64,000 nucleotides of DNA from Gossypium raimondii (GCF_025698545.1 NC_068569.1:2480001-2544000), one strand, 5' to 3'. Positions 22,899 through 33,582 are shown, counted from the first letter of the stretch. Notes: generated from the sequence alone by a model not told the origin. Program-made: numbers and translations.

Positions 22899-23561
22899 AG
22901 ATCACCTCACCTGTTCATGGGTCACGACACTCGGTTCGGTCTGAAGGCCGGCCTAAAATGTAGGAGGGTTTGGACAAAAATATAGGCCCGGAAAATGAGT
23001 TTGGACAAAAAATAAGGTCCGTTTAAAAAACGGATCAAGCCCTGAGTAAGACATTTTTAGTTTGGGCCCGGCCCGAATTCATTAAAAGACAAAAAAATCT
23101 GTTTTTTTAATATTATTTTCTTGTTGTTTTCTCCTTATTTTACTACCATTTTACTATTATGTTGCTACTATTTTGTTGTTATTGTTTGGATATTGTATAA
23201 AACTTATTTTATTGTTAATTTTGTTATTATTTTTAAGACATTTGTTAATTTTTTTATTATTTTAGAAACATTTGCTTGTTAAGTTGCATCTATCTTAGTA
23301 TTATTTAAGTATACATATTTTTTATAATTTATTTTCAATTTGTTAGGAAATATTTATTTTGTTATTTTTAGTATTTTTATGTATATATATTTTTAAAAAT
23401 TATATAAAAATTAATATGGGTGGGTCGAGTCAGGCCTGAGTTTTAACAATTTTATCCAGGTCGGTCTTGAGTAAAATTTTAAGCACATTTATTGGACTGG
23501 GGCCTAGCAAACAGGCCTAAATTTTTAGCTGAGCCCGGCCAGCAATGCACACCTCTACCCC
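22899..23561. mobile_element. Dispersed element with G+C-rich, loosely inverted ends
   Basis: The two ends are rich in GGCCCGG/CCGGGCC-type words (for example TTTGGGCCCGGCCCGAATTC near the left and GCTGAGCCCGGCCAGC at the right) and flank an A+T-rich middle. The left segment with GGTCTGAAGGCCGGCCTAAAA and the reverse complement of the right end with GGCCGGGCTCAGCTAAAAA are loosely alike. This layout matches a very common non-autonomous repeat of Malvaceae-type genomes. Class and exact ends are not certain and no target duplication was confirmed. Confidence 0.5.
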
Positions 23562-23741
23562 TGGCCCACTTGGGTTATAAAGCCATCTCTTAGCTCAGCT
23601 TGAAAATTTATTTCACCAACCATTCCATTATAAAGTATAAACAAAATACCACACCACACACGAATATATAAATTATATACCTCAATTAAGCAGATAAATT
23701 ATTTAAAAAGCAATTATTTAAATAAAACCATTTCACATGGC

Positions 23742-23842
23742 ATCTTTTATATACAAAACCCCAATTATTGAAGAACCAACGACTCCCCTAACCAAAAAGC
23801 AAAACAACATCTCTGGCAAAATAGTTTGAATTTCTTCTACTC
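23742..23842 (+). promoter_or_regulatory. Core promoter and leader of UGT copy 2
   Basis: A TATA-like TTTATATAC lies at 23746-23754, about 90 bp before the ATG at 23843, which predicts a short leader of about 60 bp. The leader matches that of decayed copy 1, but the TATA segment itself is not evident upstream of copy 1, so the copies may differ in promoter as well. Confidence 0.45.
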
Positions 23843-25237
23843 ATGGATTACTCCAGCAGCAGAAAACAGCTTCATATAGCAATGTTCCCATGGCTAGCTT
23901 ACGGTCACATCGCCCCATATCTCCAAGTTGCCAAGTTCTTAGCTCAAAAGAATCACCATCTCTACTATGTCTCCACCCCTAAAAACATTAGCCGCCTCCC
24001 TCAGCTTCCCCCAACTCTCTGCTCCAATATTACCTTTATACCTCTTTCTTTGCCTCATGTTGATGGCCTGCCACCTGGAGTTGAGTCCACCTCCGAGTTG
24101 CCCATTCACAAAGTTCCTTACCTCAAAAAATCATTTGATAAACTTGAAACACAGTTGACTGAGTTCCTTGAAAGGTCGCCGCAAATTAAATTGATTATTC
24201 ACGATTTTGCTCCGCATTGGTTACCGCCTACGGCGAATCAACTCGGCATCAACCTAGTTTACTTCAGCATATTAAATGCTTCATCGAACGCTTTCTTAGG
24301 CTCTCCATCAGAAATTCTCGGTGGAAGTAGAAAATCACCTGAAGATTTCACGGTGGTCCCGACGTGGATGGATTATCCTAATAACATAGCTTTTAAGCTC
24401 CATGAAACGGTGAGTCACAAAGAGTGCGAGGATATTGTATCCGATTTTGAACGTTGTGCGACAGTGCTTTTAAATTGCAAAATTCTGACCTTGAGAACTT
24501 GCTATGAATTCGAACCTGAGGCACTACGTGTGCTTAGTAAGATTCACCAGAAACCAATAATTGTTCCACTTGGCTTGTTGCCGCCACCACTAACGAGCGT
24601 AGATGATAAAGGAGACGAAAATTGGGAAGCGTTGAAGAAATGGCTTGATAGTAAGCAAGAGAAGTCAGTTTTTTACGTTGCACTCGGTAGTGAGGTGAGT
24701 CTAAGTCAAGAGTCCATGCACGAGTTGGCATTTGGGATAGAGAAGTCTGGGTTACCATTTATTTGGGTTGTGAGGAAACCCCCTTTAGTTGAAGAACAGT
24801 TTGCAGAGGACATGATCCCTCCCGAGTTTGAAGAACGAGTTTCAAAACAGGGTATGGTTTTACGAGGCTGGGCACCTCAACTTAGGATCTTGGCTCACTC
24901 ATCAGTTGGTGGTTTCTTGACTCACTGCGGGTGGAGTTCCGTAATTGAGTCTCTTGGATTAGGTAAACCTCTGATATTGTTTCCCGGTGGAAGTGCAGAT
25001 CTTGGGTTGATTGCTAGGTTGATGCATTGGAAAAAGGTTGGATTCGAAATAGAAAGAAACGATGTTGATGGATCATTTAAGAGCGACTTGGTGGCCGCGT
25101 GTATTAAGCGAGTCATGGTGGATCCCGAAGGTGAGCAACTCAGAGCTAATGCACTTGCAATGAAGGAGATTTTTGGCAATGTAGAGTTAAGTAACAAGTG
25201 CTTGGACGAGTTTACTCAGTCAATTGAAAATATTTAA
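23843..25237 (+). CDS. UGT91-family glycosyltransferase, UDP-rhamnose:rhamnosyltransferase-like (cluster copy 2)
   Basis: Family 1 glycosyltransferase that moves a sugar from a UDP-sugar to a small acceptor. UGT91 members commonly extend sugars on flavonoids, triterpenes or steroids. Single exon, 464 residues. The catalytic-type His is H22 in AYGHIAPY, with a partner Asp at D121 in IIHDF. The PSPG donor box runs from W342 (WAPQLRILAHSSVGG, HCGWSS) to about 386. By my count it is 45 rather than the usual 44 residues, and it ends DL rather than DQ. The final Gln normally contacts the sugar donor, so donor preference or activity may be altered. HCGWSS instead of HCGWNS is common in UGT91. No signal peptide, so a cytosolic enzyme. 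The frame is intact. Substrates cannot be predicted safely. Confidence 0.9.
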   Translation: MDYSSSRKQLHIAMFPWLAYGHIAPYLQVAKFLAQKNHHLYYVSTPKNISRLPQLPPTLCSNITFIPLSLPHVDGLPPGVESTSELPIHKVPYLKKSFDKLETQLTEFLERSPQIKLIIHDFAPHWLPPTANQLGINLVYFSILNASSNAFLGSPSEILGGSRKSPEDFTVVPTWMDYPNNIAFKLHETVSHKECEDIVSDFERCATVLLNCKILTLRTCYEFEPEALRVLSKIHQKPIIVPLGLLPPPLTSVDDKGDENWEALKKWLDSKQEKSVFYVALGSEVSLSQESMHELAFGIEKSGLPFIWVVRKPPLVEEQFAEDMIPPEFEERVSKQGMVLRGWAPQLRILAHSSVGGFLTHCGWSSVIESLGLGKPLILFPGGSADLGLIARLMHWKKVGFEIERNDVDGSFKSDLVAACIKRVMVDPEGEQLRANALAMKEIFGNVELSNKCLDEFTQSIENI

Positions 25238-25685
25238 ATTTTGATTTGTATGAGGGTCCATGTGTCATCTGTTTTGGGGGAAAAACCTTTGGTTGAAGGA
25301 TCTTGTAATAGTAACCATGTATGCTTTTGTTTGGAATTAGTATTATTTCGTTTAAAAAATTGAAGTATTTATACAATTCATTGTGGCTATCTTGAAAATC
25401 AAAGAAAACTATAAAAAAATAAGACTTTCTTTGTAATATTCTTGTTAACTTTGAGATGTAAACAATGTCAATTCAAGTTGGAATGTGTAAAATTATCGAT
25501 GTAGATAAAATAATATTTATTATTAGTGGAGAGGATAGTGGATAATATAGGAAATTTAAAAAATGGACTAAATCATATAAGAGTGAAAAGTGATGGGGCA
25601 AAAGTGTAAAAGATAAGAATAAGAAATGACTAGATTAAATTAATGGAAAATAGGAAGAGGACTAAAAGTGCAATAATACCATGAA
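25238..25685 (+). repeat. Duplicated 3' flank of UGT copy 2
   Basis: Counterpart of 17944-18390. Similarity is high from the stop codon to about 25685, where copy 2 passes abruptly into a piece of UGT coding sequence that copy 1 lacks. Confidence 0.75.
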
Positions 25686-25773
25686 GGTCTTGGATTGATT
25701 GCTAGGTTGATGCGTTGGAAAAATGTTGGATTCAAAAATAGAAAGAAATGATGGATCCTTTAAGAGCGACTTG
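25686..25773 (+). pseudogene. Stray 88-bp fragment of UGT coding sequence
   Basis: Matches the part of the UGT gene just after the PSPG box (in copy 2 about 25000-25091). Shared words include TTGATTGCTAGGTTGATGC, then GTTGGATTC, and TTTAAGAGCGACTTG. It has a few differences and lacks several bases, so it cannot code. It lies in the same orientation, about 450 bp after the end of copy 2, and stops just before a MITE. Copy 1 has no such fragment. It may be a replication-slippage or gap-repair product. Confidence 0.8.
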
Positions 25774-25784
25774 CTGTCGGAACG

Positions 25785-26196
25785 AAAATTTTAGGTTAAA
25801 CTTCATAATTTATACTTTATTTTTATATTTTAAGTAATTTAATTTTTTATATTCTTTTAACATTTTTTTCGTTCTCTTTTGTTTCTTCCTTTGTTTTTCT
25901 CCATTTTCATTTCTTTTAACTTATTTTTTTATGTTTTCATTTGTTAAAACATGTCTACAAACTCGTATCACTCAAAAATTAAATTGTTCAAAAAAAAGAT
26001 AGGAACTAGTTTTAACAAATGAAAATTATAGAAAAACTATGTTAAAAGAAATGGAAAAAGGGAAAATAGAGGAGAAGCGAAGAGAATGAAAAATAAAGAA
26101 AAATAAAAAGAAAGTTAAAAGAACATAAAAGAAAAGTTTAAATTGCTCAAAATGACTAAATATGGGGATCGATTGTATAAATTAACCTAAAATTTT
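25785..26196. mobile_element. Foldback MITE with perfect 15-bp inverted ends
   Basis: It begins AAAATTTTAGGTTAA (25785-25799) and ends with its exact reverse complement TTAACCTAAAATTTT (26182-26196). The similarity of the arms continues inward for more than 100 bp, with pyrimidine-rich runs such as CATTTTCATTTCTTTTAAC mirrored by purine-rich runs. Length 412 bp, no coding capacity. The flanking bases show no clear target duplication. Superfamily uncertain. Confidence 0.75.
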
Positions 26197-27697
26197 TGTT
26201 TGAAATGATGATTTAATGTGTCACGTGTAATGACCCAAAAATTCACGGGCATCGGAAAAGTATAATATCGGGCCTCCGTCTTAGTAAATTGAGTTTGAAA
26301 ATAATTATTAGAAGTAATTAAGAGTTTAGTTTAGTGCTTAATTAGGTATTAATTAGGTGAATTTAGTTTAATTAAGAGAAATTAGGAAAAGGACTAAATT
26401 GAACTAGGGGTAAAAGTTGAATTATAGATTAATAAAAATAAAAAGGATTAAAATGGAAATTAAGCCATTAACAAGAAATGGGGCGGTATAAGTGATAAAA
26501 ATCTTAGATGTTTTATATTATATTATATTATATTGTATTGTATTGTATTATATTATATAAATTAAATAGATGACAAATGTATGGTAAAGATTAAGACAAG
26601 TGTAACAATAATAATTACATAGGTACACTTGTAATAAAAATAAATATATGCTTAAATAATAAGTAAAAGATTTTTTATATAATATATATTATATTATTAT
26701 AACAAAAAAAATAAAAGAAAAACAAATGAAATAAAAGAATAGAAAAAGAGAAAGAAGAACAGAAAAGAAACAGAGAAAGAGACGAAAACAGGGGAAGAAA
26801 AAAGGGGAAAGAAAAGAAAGGGGGAAAATTGAGATTTTGAAGCTTGAAGTTTAATAGGTAAGCTAAATCAAGTCTTTTTCTCACAAAATTGATGTTTTTT
26901 GGAATCCTAGAGTGAAATACTCTTGGATTTACGTTAAAAATTTGAAAGTTAATAGATTTTTGAGTAGGGTTTATGTTGAATAAATTATGGAATTGAGGGT
27001 TTATTTGATAGAGTTTCTAGCTAGAGTTGATAAAAGGATTAAATTGTGAACTAAACTATAAGTTTTGAATTTTAGGGATTAAATTGAGGAAAATTCGAAA
27101 TTAATGAAAAATGCTGAAAATTTGGTAGTTAAATTTGAGTTAGAAGAAATTTGAATAGAAATAGAGTGTGAATTAAATTAGAAAAGTAAATAAATTTAGT
27201 TAGGATTAAATTGGAATTAAAGTATAAATTAGATAGAAATTCTATTATTATTAATTAATGTTGTAATTGATGGTGTAAATTATTATTTTCGTAGCTAACA
27301 AGGAAAACGAGGCATCGGCACACAAAGGAAAGGGGAAGGTTATTGAAGAATAATCGAGCAAAATTCGGGTTTGTATTACTATAATTCAAATTATTTATTA
27401 TTTGATGTTAAATTTAAATTATGTATATGTAAGCATATGATAAGGTAAGTGACTGTATTGAATTGAATTTGAAAAAAATAAATAAATAAATTGAATGAGA
27501 AAAGTATGTGTTGGTATTGAACTGTGTTTAATTAGTGAATGGAAAAAAATATAATTGATATTGAAAATTAATTTTTGAAATAAAAGTGAAAATTAGATTG
27601 TGAAATTTATATACCCTATTAACTAGTCGGGCTGAGTCGGATATAATTGGCATGCCATAGGATTTAGAAGAGTACGGGATTTATCGACTTTGTCGAT

Positions 27698-27825
27698 CAG
27701 GCACTTTATGTGTCGTATCTCAGGCACTTTATGTGTCGTATCAGGCACCTCGTGTGTCGTTTCAGGTACTTATGTGTCTATATTGATCAGGTACTATGTA
27801 CCGTTTTAGGCACAATGTGCCGTAC
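27698..27825 (+). repeat. Short tandem repeats inside the solo LTR
   Basis: Five or six imperfect copies of a roughly 20-25-bp unit around CAGGCACTTTATGTGTCGTA, drifting to GGCACCTCGTGTG, GGTACTATGTACC and GGCACAATGTGCC. Several units are themselves short palindromes. The block occupies the same relative place as tandem blocks in the other two LTR-type elements of this window. Confidence 0.75.
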
Positions 27826-28142
27826 TGGTGTGTTTGGGTTGGAATCCGTGTATCCGTCAAAGTCCGGATTGTTAATAGGGTGAACAATTGAATATGAGAA
27901 AATTTAAAATTTCGGATTGAAATTGATATTGAAAATGAAAGGCATGAAATTAATGCTTATGTTGTGATTGAAATTGTTACATGTGATATGTGATTGAGAT
28001 CGAAAATTAGGTAAAGAAAATTTGTATTGTTATTGTTAAATAATGAAAGTTTATAAATTAATTGATATTTAAGAAATCGGATAGTTACATGCTTGGTAAT
28101 TATAATTCTTTATTGCTATTATAATTTGAATTATGGTAATAC

Positions 28143-28165
28143 CGCTGAGTATAAAATACTCAGCG
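28143..28165. promoter_or_regulatory. TATA box inside a perfect palindrome in the solo LTR
   Basis: The arms CGCTGAGTAT (28143-28152) and ATACTCAGCG (28156-28165) are perfect inverted repeats around AAA. The centre reads TATAAAATA, a good TATA box, about 600 bp before the LTR end. This probably marks the element's own promoter, and supports a plus orientation. Confidence 0.6.
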
Positions 28166-28974
28166 TACGGTTGTTTCCGTGTGCAGGTTGAAAAGAAAAA
28201 AAAAAGGGTCAGAGTCTCGGTTCAGCATCCAAGACAATCCCGACTCGGACATAAAATTTAGGTGATGTTTTCTTTCTTTAAGAGAAAGTGACATGTACAT
28301 AAGAATTATAATAGTTATGTTGGTATGTTATATAGTTTTGTTGTAAAGTAAGATATTATGTGTTTTGATGATTATATTAGTAAAATGGTAGAAATCCTTT
28401 ATGGCATTGGTACCAAATTGAAATGGCTTGATTAGTTTTATGTATTAATTAGAAATGATAATAGGATTTTTATGAATTAAGTTCTTATGTCAATATGTCA
28501 AGTAAGATTTAAGTATATAAATGCCTTGGTTGAAATACTGGAATTGTGTTGGTTATGTTTGAAATTTTGCAGGGGGTTGTATGTAAAAATAAGCTGAAAT
28601 GCTGCCGATTTTTTTATAAAAATGAATGAAATCAATTAGTAACATTTACAACAATTTATGAATTATTATAATATGTTGGTTAATTATTTAACCATTGTGT
28701 GTAAATTGTTGATATGTCCGGTAATGCCTCGTAACCCTATTCCGGCGACGGTTTGGGGTTAGGGGGTGTTACATCACGTTAGCTTACCGTTATACCGTTA
28801 ACGGCAGTTAACAGCCTAGTGACTAAAATGTTAGAACGCGATAACGTAAGTGATTAAAATGTAACATTTTAAATATAAGTGACTAAAATGTAATTTAAGG
28901 TAAATAAAAGTGACTATTTTAATTGTTTAACCTTAAAATTTTTAATATATAATTACATAATTGAGTCGAGGTTG

Positions 28975-29185
28975 CAAGCTAGGGTGATGGCTCAATACCT
29001 TCTCAACTTGTATAGGGAAACCGAGGAGAATAAACTATTATGGAGGATGATGTGCACTTGTTCAGGGTATTATTCAAGAAACTTCAAGGGATAACTGTTA
29101 ATTACTGCTATTTCTCTTGTTGTGAGTTAATTCGTCATATATGGGCCTAGCTGGTGGCTGTGATATGCTGTGGACGTATGTATCT
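28975..29185 (+). other. Unrecognised duplicated block X, copy 2
   Basis: Continuous counterpart of the interrupted block at 21060-21880. Short readable peptides occur in several frames, but stops are frequent. It lies downstream of UGT copy 2, beyond the solo LTR, so the LTR came in between gene and block. Function unknown. Confidence 0.5.
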
Positions 29186-32178
29186 TAACATTTTTTTAAT
29201 ATATTTTTAATATATTATTACAATTTAACTTTTATATGTTATAAATTATATAATACACAAAAATAATATAATATTGTATAGTACTTAGACTGTGCTCCAA
29301 CCTTAAATAATGGAGTTTGAGCTTAGCTCATATTTTTAATGAATCTAATATTTTATCCTAACTTATTTATAGGCGTAATATTTTTTGTCCAAAACATTCA
29401 AATTCGATCAAACCTTTAAACTGTGAAGCAAGTGCAAAATAAATCAACCCAAATCTTCCATCTTCCAATTAAAGCAATAGTTTCAATGGCTATACCCAAG
29501 CCCTAACCTGTTAAATAATAAAAATATATATGACTCGTTTAGTTACTAGTATAATAACATGAGAAAATAATTTATTTATTATATATATTACAATAGTTAG
29601 ATATATAGTAAAAATTAAATATAAAATTAGAAAGATAAATAATAACTCTTGTAAAAAATAAAAGCACTTAAAAAGTGAACTCTTCTCCTTCTCTTTGTTA
29701 AAATGAATAATAAAATGACTAAATATTATCAATTAAAATAATTTATTGCTAACACATATATTAAAACATGTAGAAAAAGATAACACTATGGTAGCAATAA
29801 AATATTGATAAACATATAAAAATCTACCAAACAAAACAAAAAATAAACGCCAAAATTTGAAAAAAAAATCTCCTACCATTTTTTTTTTCTCATTTTTCTC
29901 TCCTCTTTCTTGTTCTTTTTGGATCTTTTCCTCCTACTCCTCTTAGACGGCTAACTCAATCGAAAAGGGGGAAAAAAAAATTAAAAATCTCAATTTTCAT
30001 ATTAACCTCGAAATCATCTATTATTCATTGGTTTATCGGTCGCATAAACAACCTCTCACAATTTTAAGTTAAGCATTCCTACTGCTTTGAGACAGATTTA
30101 TATTTGAAGTATGGATTCGCAACTTTTTTTTATTTAAGTTTAACTAAAACTTTTAATCTGAAAAGGAATTTAATTAGTGATACAAATACAAATAGAGGAC
30201 AAGCGCAAAGTATCTTTCCCATCCTTAATTTAAGCGTTGTTTTATAGGAGCTGATGACTAGATTCAATGTATCGAATAAATAATAAATAATTTATCAAAT
30301 ATAATATAAATATACGAATGTTTCGAAATTTGTATAATGATTTGGAATATAACATAAATATATCAAAATTTATATAATTAACAAATTATTAATTTTTTAA
30401 AATTATATAAATATAATTAAAATATGATATAAAAATTGTATGGATCAAAGTTACAATGAAAAGTAATGATTAAAGTTACAATCAATAACATATTAATTAA
30501 TTTAATAAATTCTCAGTTGATCAAATAATTGAGGGTAATTATGAAAAATCAAAGTAGCTTTAGAGGGCAACTTTCTTCTTCTATATAATATTGGTGTGTA
30601 TTTTGTTTTCTTTTATGATAAGTATTATTTTTCATGTTATAAGTAAATTTAATTTATTATTTTGTGAATTTTTTATAAAATGTTAAAGTTGTTAATTTAT
30701 TTTTTCTATGTATAATGGAAAATAATTGTATGAAACAGATGACGCCACATTACCTATATATTTTTCAATAATTTAATGTCAAATCAATTTTTCATCATGA
30801 ATCTCAGTATTTCCACCATGAAAAAAATCAATTTAAGATGAAATTATTAATGTGACATTAAATTATTAAAATGAATAATATTACTGTTTTATATAATCTT
30901 TTCTCATATATAATAAATTAAATTTGCTTATTCTTATTATTTTACTTTAAAACCTATCATCACGTTATTGAGATATTTTAGATGAATGATTTCTCGTATT
31001 AATTCAATTTTAAATGTTTTAGAAAATTACAAATTTTATTTATCCAAACAACCAACTAAACTACTGCATCAAATGATATCAACATGATCGTGTACAAAGC
31101 AAATAAAATTCAGCTTAAGAAAAATTGTATCTGGATTTAATTCTCAGTTACTACAAAGGCTCTAGTATAGGGACTAAAAGTATCTGACAGCCTCTCTATT
31201 AGTATTAAACCTAATTAATTTAATCTCCTACTATTAAAAAGAATTAAATAATATTAAATTATTATCTAAAATTTGAGGTAATAACATGTTTGTTTTAATC
31301 TATATTTATTTTTCTATTAATTGAAATAATATATTCATTCTTTGTTTTTATAAGTGAAGTTTAACATAAATTGAAATAATATCACTTAACTTGATTAAGT
31401 TAATTTATTATATTATTAGTATGGTTTTCAACTAACTTATTATGTTGGGTTAATAATTTTAGATTAAATAGTTAAAATTTATATGTTCCAATATGTTTCA
31501 AGTTTTTACTATTTATATGTTTAGAATTTTATTTTTTTCGGATTTAAAATTCAACTCCAATTATTAGTATTGTTAAATTTGTTAGTGTGGCATTTAAATT
31601 AAAAAACTACTCACTTGATAATCATGTCTAAAAATGAAATTGTAATGGACTTAAATTTAATAAAAAATTTAATGATGTTAACAATTCTTTAAAGTTACAT
31701 CCATGAGTTTAATTACAAAAAATATTTAGAGTAAATAGTGGTATTATAAATGTCGAGGTATCAAATTATGTCAAAAATTAAAATAGAAAAATTAAATCTT
31801 AAATTTGAGAATATATAGGGACTGTAATTGAAATTTGACCCTTTTTATAAAGTTAAAAAGTAGAGGGATCAGGATTGAAACTTAACCATTTTTGTTAATA
31901 ATGTAAAAAAGAAAAGAAAAGAAAAGAGCAACGACAGTGTCAAAGAAGGAAGGCCCTAAGTCCTTCCTTTTATATATAATAGTATAGATATGTGCACGTC
32001 GGTTTCCAACATCTGTTAGCCGCCCCATTCATTCAATTTTAACTCTACTCATGGGCATAATAAAAAAGAAAAAGAAAGAGAACTATTTGATAGAGACAAC
32101 CGCCTATAAGAACTAAGGCTTCCATTCGATTATGAACAAAACATATCGAGTCTGAAACATCTGCATCAACAAAACACC
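29186..32178. other. A+T-rich spacer and promoter of UGT copy 3
   Basis: About 3 kb of very A+T-rich DNA with no supported gene or bounded repeat. The end carries a TATA box, TTATATATA near 31970-31978, about 200 bp before the ATG of the next UGT gene, so this is a plausible promoter for it. Confidence 0.4.
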
Positions 32179-33582
32179 ATGGACAGAACAAAAAAGCTTC
32201 ACATAGCGATGTTCCCTTGGCTAGCTTATGGTCATACAATGCCATTTCTCGAGGTTTCCAAATTCTTAGCTCAAAAGGGTCATCGTATATCCTATATTTC
32301 CACCCCTAAAAACATTAGTCGCCTCCCTAAACTTCCCCCACTTCTGTCATCTAACATAACTTTTGTCGAGTTTTCTCTTCCCCAGGTTGATGGCTTACCA
32401 CCGGGAGTTGAGTCCACTGCTGAGGTACCTATCGAAAATGTCCCTTACCTTAAAAACGCATATGACAAGCTCCAAGGCCCTTTAACTGAATTCCTCAAAA
32501 ACTCAAACGTCAATTGGCTAATCCATGACTTCGAGCCTTACTGGTTACCTGGAGTTGCTGCTCCACTCGGAATCAATTTGGTTTTATTCTGCTTATTCAA
32601 TGCCACCGCTCTAGCTTTCATGGGTCCACCATCAGCTTTGCTTGGTGAGTTCCGGAAACGGCCAGAAGAATTCACAGTGGTCCCTGAGTGGATAGATTAT
32701 CCTTGCAACGTAGCTTTGAAGCACCATGAGATAGTGAACCACATAAAATGCATGGATGATGTATCTGATTTCCAACGGATGGGACAATTGATTCAAGGCT
32801 CCCAATTTGTAACTACTCGCGCGTGCTTCGAGTTCGAACCAGACGAGATTAAATTGCTTATTAAACTTTACCAAAAGCCTGTTGTTCCGGTAGGGTTGCT
32901 GCCTCCATCACTGCCATCAAACGAGGACAAAAGAGATGATAAATGGGAAGCTACAAAAAGCTGGCTTGATAGCAAAGGAGAGAAGTCAGTTTTCTATATC
33001 GCCCTTGGCAGTGAAGTGAGTCTGAGTGAAGAGTCCATGCGACAGTTGGCATTCGGGATAGAGAAATCCAATTTGCCCTTTATTTGGGCAGTAAGGAAAC
33101 GCCCAATGGGTGAAGGGCTAATCGATAACATAATCCCTCCAGGGTTCGAAGAACGAGTTTCAAACAGGGGCTTGGTTTTGAGGGATTGGGCACCTCAGTT
33201 ACGGATATTAGCCCACTCTTCTGTCGGGGGTTTCTTAACTCACTGTGGTTGGAGCTCAATAATCGAGGCACTCAAGTTTGGCCGAGCTTTGATAGTGTTT
33301 TCTGGGGCAAGTGCAGATCAGGGGTTGAACGCTAGGTTGCTGCATGGGAGAAAGGTTGGGATAGAAATAGAGAGAAATGAAATGGACGGTTCGTTTACAA
33401 GCGATTTGGTGGCTAAGACGATTAGGCAAGTGCTGGTGGAACCAGAAGGAGAGGCGATTAGGGCAAATGCGTGGGCAATGAAAGAGATTTTTGACAATGA
33501 AGAGTTAAGTAATAACTACTTGGATGGATTCACTCGGTTCATTGAAGAGTTTGCCCCTTCAGCTTGCCATACCCAGATTTAG
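32179..33582 (+). CDS. UGT91-family glycosyltransferase, UDP-rhamnose:rhamnosyltransferase-like (cluster copy 3)
   Basis: Intact single-exon glycosyltransferase of 467 residues, clearly paralogous to but more diverged from copies 1 and 2. H19 in AYGHTMPF is the catalytic-type His and D117 in LIHDF its likely partner. The PSPG box spans W337 to Q381 (WAPQLRILAHSSVGG, HCGWSS, ending SADQ) and keeps the final Asp-Gln that copies 1 and 2 have lost, though it too is one residue longer than usual by my count. Conserved FEFEPDE and LGSEVSLSEES segments are present. No signal peptide or membrane helix, so a soluble cytosolic enzyme acting on a small molecule is expected. Acceptor and donor sugar are not predictable from sequence alone. 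Start is the first ATG after the promoter TATA. Confidence 0.92.
   Translation: MDRTKKLHIAMFPWLAYGHTMPFLEVSKFLAQKGHRISYISTPKNISRLPKLPPLLSSNITFVEFSLPQVDGLPPGVESTAEVPIENVPYLKNAYDKLQGPLTEFLKNSNVNWLIHDFEPYWLPGVAAPLGINLVLFCLFNATALAFMGPPSALLGEFRKRPEEFTVVPEWIDYPCNVALKHHEIVNHIKCMDDVSDFQRMGQLIQGSQFVTTRACFEFEPDEIKLLIKLYQKPVVPVGLLPPSLPSNEDKRDDKWEATKSWLDSKGEKSVFYIALGSEVSLSEESMRQLAFGIEKSNLPFIWAVRKRPMGEGLIDNIIPPGFEERVSNRGLVLRDWAPQLRILAHSSVGGFLTHCGWSSIIEALKFGRALIVFSGASADQGLNARLLHGRKVGIEIERNEMDGSFTSDLVAKTIRQVLVEPEGEAIRANAWAMKEIFDNEELSNNYLDGFTRFIEEFAPSACHTQI

Larger units (their letters stand above)
26226..28773 (+). mobile_element. Solo LTR (probable Ty3/gypsy, Tekay/Del-like) with target duplication TCACG
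   Basis: A 2548-bp unit begins TGTAATGACCC and ends GGGGGTGTTACA. It is flanked by a perfect 5-bp duplication, TCACG at 26221-26225 and 28774-28778. The TG...CA ends with a 5-bp target site are the mark of an LTR retrotransposon. The interior shows no gag-pol coding sequence and no second LTR, so this is a solo LTR left by recombination. Length and layout fit the long LTRs of Tekay/Del-type gypsy elements; family assignment is inference. Parts: a microsatellite at about 26516-26556, short tandem repeats at 27698-27825, and a TATA-containing palindrome at 28143-28165. The intact duplication suggests moderate age. Confidence 0.85.

Noticed and set aside
26675-26884. 69-codon minus-strand Phe/Leu-rich frame
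   Set aside because: Low-complexity purine-rich DNA inside the solo LTR read backwards.
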